The translations under genes and the position numbers were made by a program. The notes beneath the pieces are model-generated. The model searched no databases. It had not been told where the DNA came from and worked only from the letters and a program-made list of their open reading frames with translations. Shown here in pieces: positions 60,731-64,000 of a stretch of 64,000 nucleotides of DNA. The number at the start of each line of letters is the position of its first letter. Position 1 is the stretch's first letter. The stretch covers positions 62,001 through 126,000 of the forward strand of contig NZ_KB899278.1 in assembly GCF_000378145.1 (NCBI RefSeq), given 5' to 3'. Source of the stretch: Saccharibacillus kuerlensis DSM 22868 (lineage in GTDB: Bacteria; Bacillota; Bacilli; Paenibacillales; Paenibacillaceae).

Positions 60731-61177
60731 ATGAACAAATTGCAACTGGTAACGATCGAAAACGATGATCAACTGCGGCGCTGTCTCGCCGTACGGCGGG
60801 AAGTCTTCATTGAAGAACAGCAGGTGCCCGAAGAACTGGAAGTCGACACCTACGACCAAATCGGCTCGTCAGCCGGACACGTCCTGCTGATGACTGAAGA
60901 CGGAGACGCTGGCGCAGCTCGCTTCACTCCTTACCGGGAAGCGACGGTCAAAATGCAGCGCGTCGCCATTCGCTCCGCCTATCGCGGCCGTGGGCTTGGA
61001 CGCGTACTGATGACGGGACTGGAAGCGGCAGCGCGTTTGGCGGGATACAGGTACGCTGTTCTGGACAGTCAGTGTCATGCGGAACCTTTCTATAAATCAC
61101 TCGGATACCGTACTGTTCCCGGCGAACCTTTCTACGATGCAGGCATTCTGCACGTGCGGATGGAAAAGGAACTGTAG
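60731..61177 (+). CDS. GNAT-family N-acetyltransferase (YjcF/ElaA-like)
   Basis: 148-residue acetyltransferase. RREVFIEEQQVPEELEVD is the N-terminal helix region typical of the YjcF/ElaA group, VKMQRVAIRSAYRGRGLGRVLM holds the acetyl-CoA loop (RGRGLG), and LDSQCHAEPFYKSLGYR is the C-terminal motif B. Substrate unknown. ATG 60731 follows AGGAGGG by 9 nt; the longer frame from 60605 crosses the promoter region and is not used. Single gene. Confidence 0.9.
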   Translation: MNKLQLVTIENDDQLRRCLAVRREVFIEEQQVPEELEVDTYDQIGSSAGHVLLMTEDGDAGAARFTPYREATVKMQRVAIRSAYRGRGLGRVLMTGLEAAARLAGYRYAVLDSQCHAEPFYKSLGYRTVPGEPFYDAGILHVRMEKEL

Positions 61178-61206
61178 GATTTGGTATTTGGTAGGAATGA
61201 GCGATA

Positions 61207-61236
61207 GAAAAGCCGGGGCATGCACCCCGGCTTTTT
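61207..61236 (+). terminator. Terminator of the GNAT gene
   Basis: AAAAGCCGGGG and CCCCGGCTTTTT around a short CATGCA loop. Confidence 0.92.
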
Positions 61237-61315
61237 GGTTATTCTGCTGTTCTGTTGTTTACCGAATTGTCGTTTGAGACCATACTTCCCTTTTCTGGTA
61301 TCAGCGACAGAAGGG

Positions 61316-61454
61316 ACGAACATACCGGTCGTTCTTTTTGCTCCTTATCCACGGAAGGAACGAACATACCCGTCGTTCTTTTCTCTCCTTATCCGCGAAA
61401 CGAACGAACATACCGTTTGTTCCTTTCGCTGTTTACCCGCGAAACGAACGAACG
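61316..61454. repeat. 44-bp tandem repeat across a gene end
   Basis: ACGAACATACC recurs at 61316, 61360 and 61404, exactly 44 bp apart, and ACGAACG at 61448 starts a fourth partial unit. On the minus strand each unit contains TTCGTTTCGCGG-type sequence followed by TAA, i.e. copies of the last codons and stop of the gene at 61433. Confidence 0.88.
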
Positions 61455-61846
61455 ACGAAGCGATGCTCCCGTTTGTCGAGCACCGTGCCATCCTCCAATG
61501 TAACGGTCTGATCGTTGTGCTTCACAATATGCGTTCGCGCAGCCAGCAGAGTGCTTCCCTGCCAGACCATTATGGCCGAACGGAACAGAATAGCGTGTTC
61601 AAACTGCCGCATCGTTCTCATCACATACCCGATCGGATTCGGACGTCCGGCTGCCTGCCGGCTTTCCTGCGGAAGAATATCAATCTCACGGATTGACATA
61701 ATATCTTTCATGCCGATCCGGATCCCGCCCGGACTAAGTACCACATACTGCTCTTTATCATTCCAGCGGATCAAGGTCCCGTAGCGCTTTGTCTGATACG
61801 GTCCGCCATTGTCGACTACCACTTTCTTCCCCACCCAATGTTTCAA
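61433..61846 (-). CDS. Hypothetical protein, 137 aa, 3' end in tandem repeat
   Basis: Basic 137-residue protein, not recognised. The first half is beta-rich and Sm/LSM-like or KOW-like in feel: HWVGKKVVVDNGGPYQTKRY, GTLIRWNDKEQYVVLSPGGI, RIGMKDIMSIREIDILP. The second half includes RQFEHAILFRSAIMVWQGST and VTLEDGTVLDKREHRFVVRS. GGAGG is 8 nt from the TTG at 61846 and too close to the GTG at 61855, so I start at the TTG. Its stop codon and last codons lie inside the 44-bp repeat. Downstream of ung on the same strand, 24 nt apart. Confidence 0.65.
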   Translation of the reverse strand: MKHWVGKKVVVDNGGPYQTKRYGTLIRWNDKEQYVVLSPGGIRIGMKDIMSIREIDILPQESRQAAGRPNPIGYVMRTMRQFEHAILFRSAIMVWQGSTLLAARTHIVKHNDQTVTLEDGTVLDKREHRFVVRSFRG

Positions 61847-61870
61847 AGCGCGCACCTCCGGGCATTCGCT

Positions 61871-62539
61871 TTACAGCGAAGGTATTTCCCAATTTATCGG
61901 CTGAATGCCGTGGGATTCCAAATAATGATTGGTTTGCGAAAAAGGCCTGCTGCCGAAAAATCCACCCCTTGCCGATAAAGGACTCGGATGCACGGATTTC
62001 AAGATTCCGTGCCGATTCGCATCGATCAAGGCTTCTTTTTTTTGAGCATGGGCTCCCCACAAAATGAATACTGCAGGCTGCTCCCGTTCTCCGATCGCTT
62101 GAATAATCGCATCGGTAAAACGCTGCCATCCCAGCTTCTGATGCGAAGCCGCTTGGCCTTCTCGCACGGTCAGCACTGTGTTCAGCAGCAGCACGCCTTC
62201 TTCCGCCCAGTGAATCAGATAGCCGTGGTCAGGTACCGGAACGCCGAGATCCGAAGCCATTTCCTTATACATATTTCTTAGCGAGGGCGGAATCCGCACA
62301 CCTGGTAGAACCGAGAAGCTCAATCCGTGCGCCTGTCCTGGTCCGTGATAAGGGTCTTGACCGAGAATCACCGCTTTGACAGAAGCAAAAGGGGTCAGCT
62401 TCAATGCCTGAAACAAAAGCGGCTCCGGTGGATACACAGTATGTGTCCGGTATTCTTCCTGAACCCGCTGCATCAGCTCCTTGAAATACGGCTGATGAAG
62501 TTCGTCTTTCAATACATCATCCCAATCGTTACCGAACAT
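61871..62539 (-). CDS. ung: Uracil-DNA glycosylase
   Basis: 222-residue family-1 UDG removing uracil from DNA. The catalytic water-activating loop GQDPYHGPGQAHGLSFS (Asp), uracil-binding VLLLNTVLTVREGQAASH, and the minor-groove loop HPSPLSARGGFFGSRPFS (His) are intact. Start at ATG 62539 with AAAGGAG 7 nt upstream; ten upstream codons excluded. It may be co-transcribed with the hypothetical gene that follows after 24 nt. Confidence 0.96.
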   Translation of the reverse strand: MFGNDWDDVLKDELHQPYFKELMQRVQEEYRTHTVYPPEPLLFQALKLTPFASVKAVILGQDPYHGPGQAHGLSFSVLPGVRIPPSLRNMYKEMASDLGVPVPDHGYLIHWAEEGVLLLNTVLTVREGQAASHQKLGWQRFTDAIIQAIGEREQPAVFILWGAHAQKKEALIDANRHGILKSVHPSPLSARGGFFGSRPFSQTNHYLESHGIQPINWEIPSL

Positions 62540-62639
62540 TTTGTCACTCCTTTCCCAATATTTCGACATGCCATGAAAAATTCGTCATGGCTTCTATTAC
62601 CCGAAATCGATTCCTTCGCTCCGAACATCCAAAACGCTC

Positions 62640-62677
62640 AAAAAAAGCCGACTCTCGCGTGAACAAGAGCCGGCCTG
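62640..62677 (-). terminator. Terminator of rnhA
   Basis: On the minus strand GCCGGCTCT pairs with AGAGTCGGC and is followed by seven T; separates rnhA from ung. Confidence 0.85.
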
Positions 62678-62753
62678 GCGGTCCGGTAGACGTTAGAAAT
62701 TATACTAGCATGTTTAGGAGCACTGCGCAATTTGGCAAGCACTTTCAACCGGT

Positions 62754-63395
62754 TTATTTTCGTCCATAGTCGGCTTTAATTTCGCCCCAATCCCGGGTTT
62801 CCCATTTCATGATCTTTGTGCTGTATGGGTGCGTTTCCAGCCACTCTACTGCCCGGTCAACCAACATCCAGATTTCCTCGGTCGACTTATCGCGCGGCAG
62901 CGTGGAAGATACTCTGCGCTGTTTCACCCATTTGATCGCATTGACGGAGTCGCTGTAGACCGATTTATCACTACCTTCACGCTGGATATGAGCCAAAGCA
63001 TGCACAATTGCGAGAAATTCACCAAGGTTATTTGTTCCTTTTGCAATCGGTCCGTGTGAAAAAATGACCTCGCCGGTTGCCGTATCCACTCCCTTGTATT
63101 CGACAGGGCCCGGATTACCGCGTGTCCCTACGTCTACCGAGATACTATTGTAATCGATGTCACTTGTCGGTTTTGCTCCCGCTCTAGGGGCTGTCGGCTT
63201 TTTAGCAGCTCCACTGCCCGATCTTGCGTACGGCTTGGCTCCACCGGCGTATGCCGCTTCCGCCTCACTTTTCGATTCGAAAGACTTATACCGGGCACCC
63301 GGAAATCCGTCGACCTGTGCTTTGCATTCTGCCCAGGTGGCGTAAATGCCAGGCTGTCTGCCTGTCCAGACTACATAAAATTTAGACTTGCTCAT
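62754..63395 (-). CDS. rnhA: Ribonuclease H with viroplasmin-like N-terminus
   Basis: 213-residue two-domain RNase H1. Residues 1-50 (KFYVVWTGRQPGIYATWAEC, GARYKSFESKSEAEAAYAG) form the hybrid-binding caulimovirus viroplasmin/RNHB domain; an Ala/Lys-rich linker leads to the catalytic domain with ISVDVGTRGNPGPVEY (Asp), NNLGEFLAIVHAL (Glu), YSDSVNAIKWV (Asp) and a terminal WGEIKADYGRK (Asp). Cleaves RNA in RNA-DNA hybrids. Start at ATG 63395, GGAGG 5 nt upstream. Single gene with terminator. Confidence 0.92.
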   Translation of the reverse strand: MSKSKFYVVWTGRQPGIYATWAECKAQVDGFPGARYKSFESKSEAEAAYAGGAKPYARSGSGAAKKPTAPRAGAKPTSDIDYNSISVDVGTRGNPGPVEYKGVDTATGEVIFSHGPIAKGTNNLGEFLAIVHALAHIQREGSDKSVYSDSVNAIKWVKQRRVSSTLPRDKSTEEIWMLVDRAVEWLETHPYSTKIMKWETRDWGEIKADYGRK

Positions 63396-63592
63396 GCGCA
63401 CCTCCAGCCGCTGGGGCTTTTTAGAAAACTTTTTAAAGTACAAAATACTCATGGGATATCAAACACTTCATTATAAATGTTCGCTTCGTGGAAATGCAAC
63501 AGAAGAAGAATCTTTTGGAAGAGGAAAGTCATTTCGTTTGCGCTTTTAGTTCATCTCCCTACTAACTGCCTCTATACCCGTTTCCTCATCCC

Positions 63593-63624
63593 TTTGTATA
63601 CACTTGTATACAAAACTTTATAAT
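63593..63624 (+). promoter_or_regulatory. Palindromic operator and promoter of the ABC transporter
   Basis: TTTGTATAC and GTATACAAA, 4 nt apart (63593-63614), form a perfect inverted repeat immediately before TATAAT (63619-63624). It covers the -35 position, so a dimeric repressor (MarR/GntR/DUF24 type) is likely. Leader of ~60 nt follows. Confidence 0.6.
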
Positions 63625-63688
63625 GATAAACTATTTACATATTAGATGTCGTTGTTCAATCTTATTCTTATATTCAAGGAGCTGGTTC

Positions 63689-64000
63689 ATGCCCATGTCC
63701 AAATTTGGAACCCCTTCAATGGGACGTATGAAATTTGATGAAAATACCGAAAAGCCCGATCTGTCGTCTGCCATGCTGCGCCGGATTGCCGCTTATTTCT
63801 ACCCTTACCGAAAACGCACCCTTATCGTATTCGCCGTCTTGACGATCACTTCGCTGCTCGGTCTTCTGCCTCCCCTGCTGATTCAACAAATTGTCGATCG
63901 CGCGCTGCCAGACCGGGATCTGCGGTTACTCGCCTTCCTTGTATCGGCTTCGCTTGCGACAACCATTCTCTCCGGTGTACTCGGCGTGCTGCAAAGCTAC
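63689..64000 (+). CDS. ABC transporter, N-terminal part (3' end outside window)
   Basis: First 104 residues of an ABC exporter with fused membrane domain. After a polar start (KFGTPSMGRMKFDENTEKPD) comes RRIAAYFYPYRKRTLIVFAV, two membrane segments, and LLIQQIVDRALPDRDLRLLA, the usual first external loop and second helix of type I ABC exporters (MsbA/YknU-like). The nucleotide-binding domain is beyond the edge. AAGGAG is 7 nt before ATG 63689. Control by the palindrome upstream is likely. Confidence 0.85.
   Translation, partial: MPMSKFGTPSMGRMKFDENTEKPDLSSAMLRRIAAYFYPYRKRTLIVFAVLTITSLLGLLPPLLIQQIVDRALPDRDLRLLAFLVSASLATTILSGVLGVLQSY

Noticed and set aside
61316-61454. 44-bp tandem repeats as a CRISPR array or LexA boxes
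   Set aside because: Units are contiguous without spacers, no cas genes are present, and the GAAC..GTTC arms are about 9 nt apart instead of the 4 nt of Gram-positive LexA sites.

Overview
The window reads as an ordinary chromosomal segment of a Gram-positive, endospore-former-type bacterium of the Bacillales, most likely Paenibacillaceae (Paenibacillus or Saccharibacillus-like). The evidence is the mid-50s GC feel, strong AGGAGG ribosome sites, frequent GTG/TTG starts, and a set of Bacillales markers: rqcH, ylbF-ylbG, ftsW with ylaN nearby, Asp23, brxC/ytxJ beside ccpA, yktB, a SpeA-type decarboxylase, hxlR-hxlAB, and a CYP102 self-sufficient P450. No phage, plasmid, transposase or CRISPR array is visible. 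Gene calls rest on motif recognition from the translations, not on searches.

Layout. 0-14 kb: the end of rqcH, a LysR-PHP pair, ylbGF, an M20 amidohydrolase, ftsW, Asp23, a Ca2+/H+ antiporter, ylaN, a shortened HPr-like protein, an M29 aminopeptidase and a GAF-GGDEF diguanylate cyclase. 14-22 kb: rpsD behind a structured leader, a class A penicillin-binding protein, mtnN, ccpA, brxC and a DJ-1/PfpI protein. 22-31 kb: a sugar PTS operon (nagP-like EIICBA then ptsI, with no ptsH), aroA with a CoA-binding protein, a rhodanese and gnd. 31-38 kb: yktB, an SDR, an MFS carrier, speA, a DUF1292 protein, a secreted protein and an MBL hydrolase. 38-44 kb: CYP102, then the formaldehyde-fixing hxlR/hxlAB cluster. 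44-50 kb: a less conserved stretch with a DUF2294 protein, low-complexity repeats, a lone tRNA-Val, two decayed genes, a secreted protein and a GH32 sucrase. 50-64 kb: a secreted hydrolase with an AraC regulator, an ECF sigma/anti-sigma pair, gldA, a GGDEF-EAL protein, stress protein, GNAT, ung, rnhA and the start of an ABC exporter.

The most striking observation is a 111-nt structured element present twice (26418-26528 and 38088-38198). Both copies have exactly the same geometry: an 11-bp outer stem, a 14-nt 5' internal loop, a 14-15-bp inner stem and a 25-nt 3' internal loop. The loops are nearly identical while the stems differ at about ten base pairs that are all compensated, the signature of a conserved RNA or single-stranded DNA fold. 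I do not recognise it as a known family.

Functional links: sugar use and carbon control come together in nagP-ptsI, ccpA, the HPr-like protein that keeps the regulatory Ser but lacks the catalytic His, GH32, gnd and gldA. Oxidative and aldehyde stress is represented by hxlAB, brxC, the DJ-1-type protein and YflT. Two cyclic-di-GMP enzymes suggest motility/biofilm signalling.
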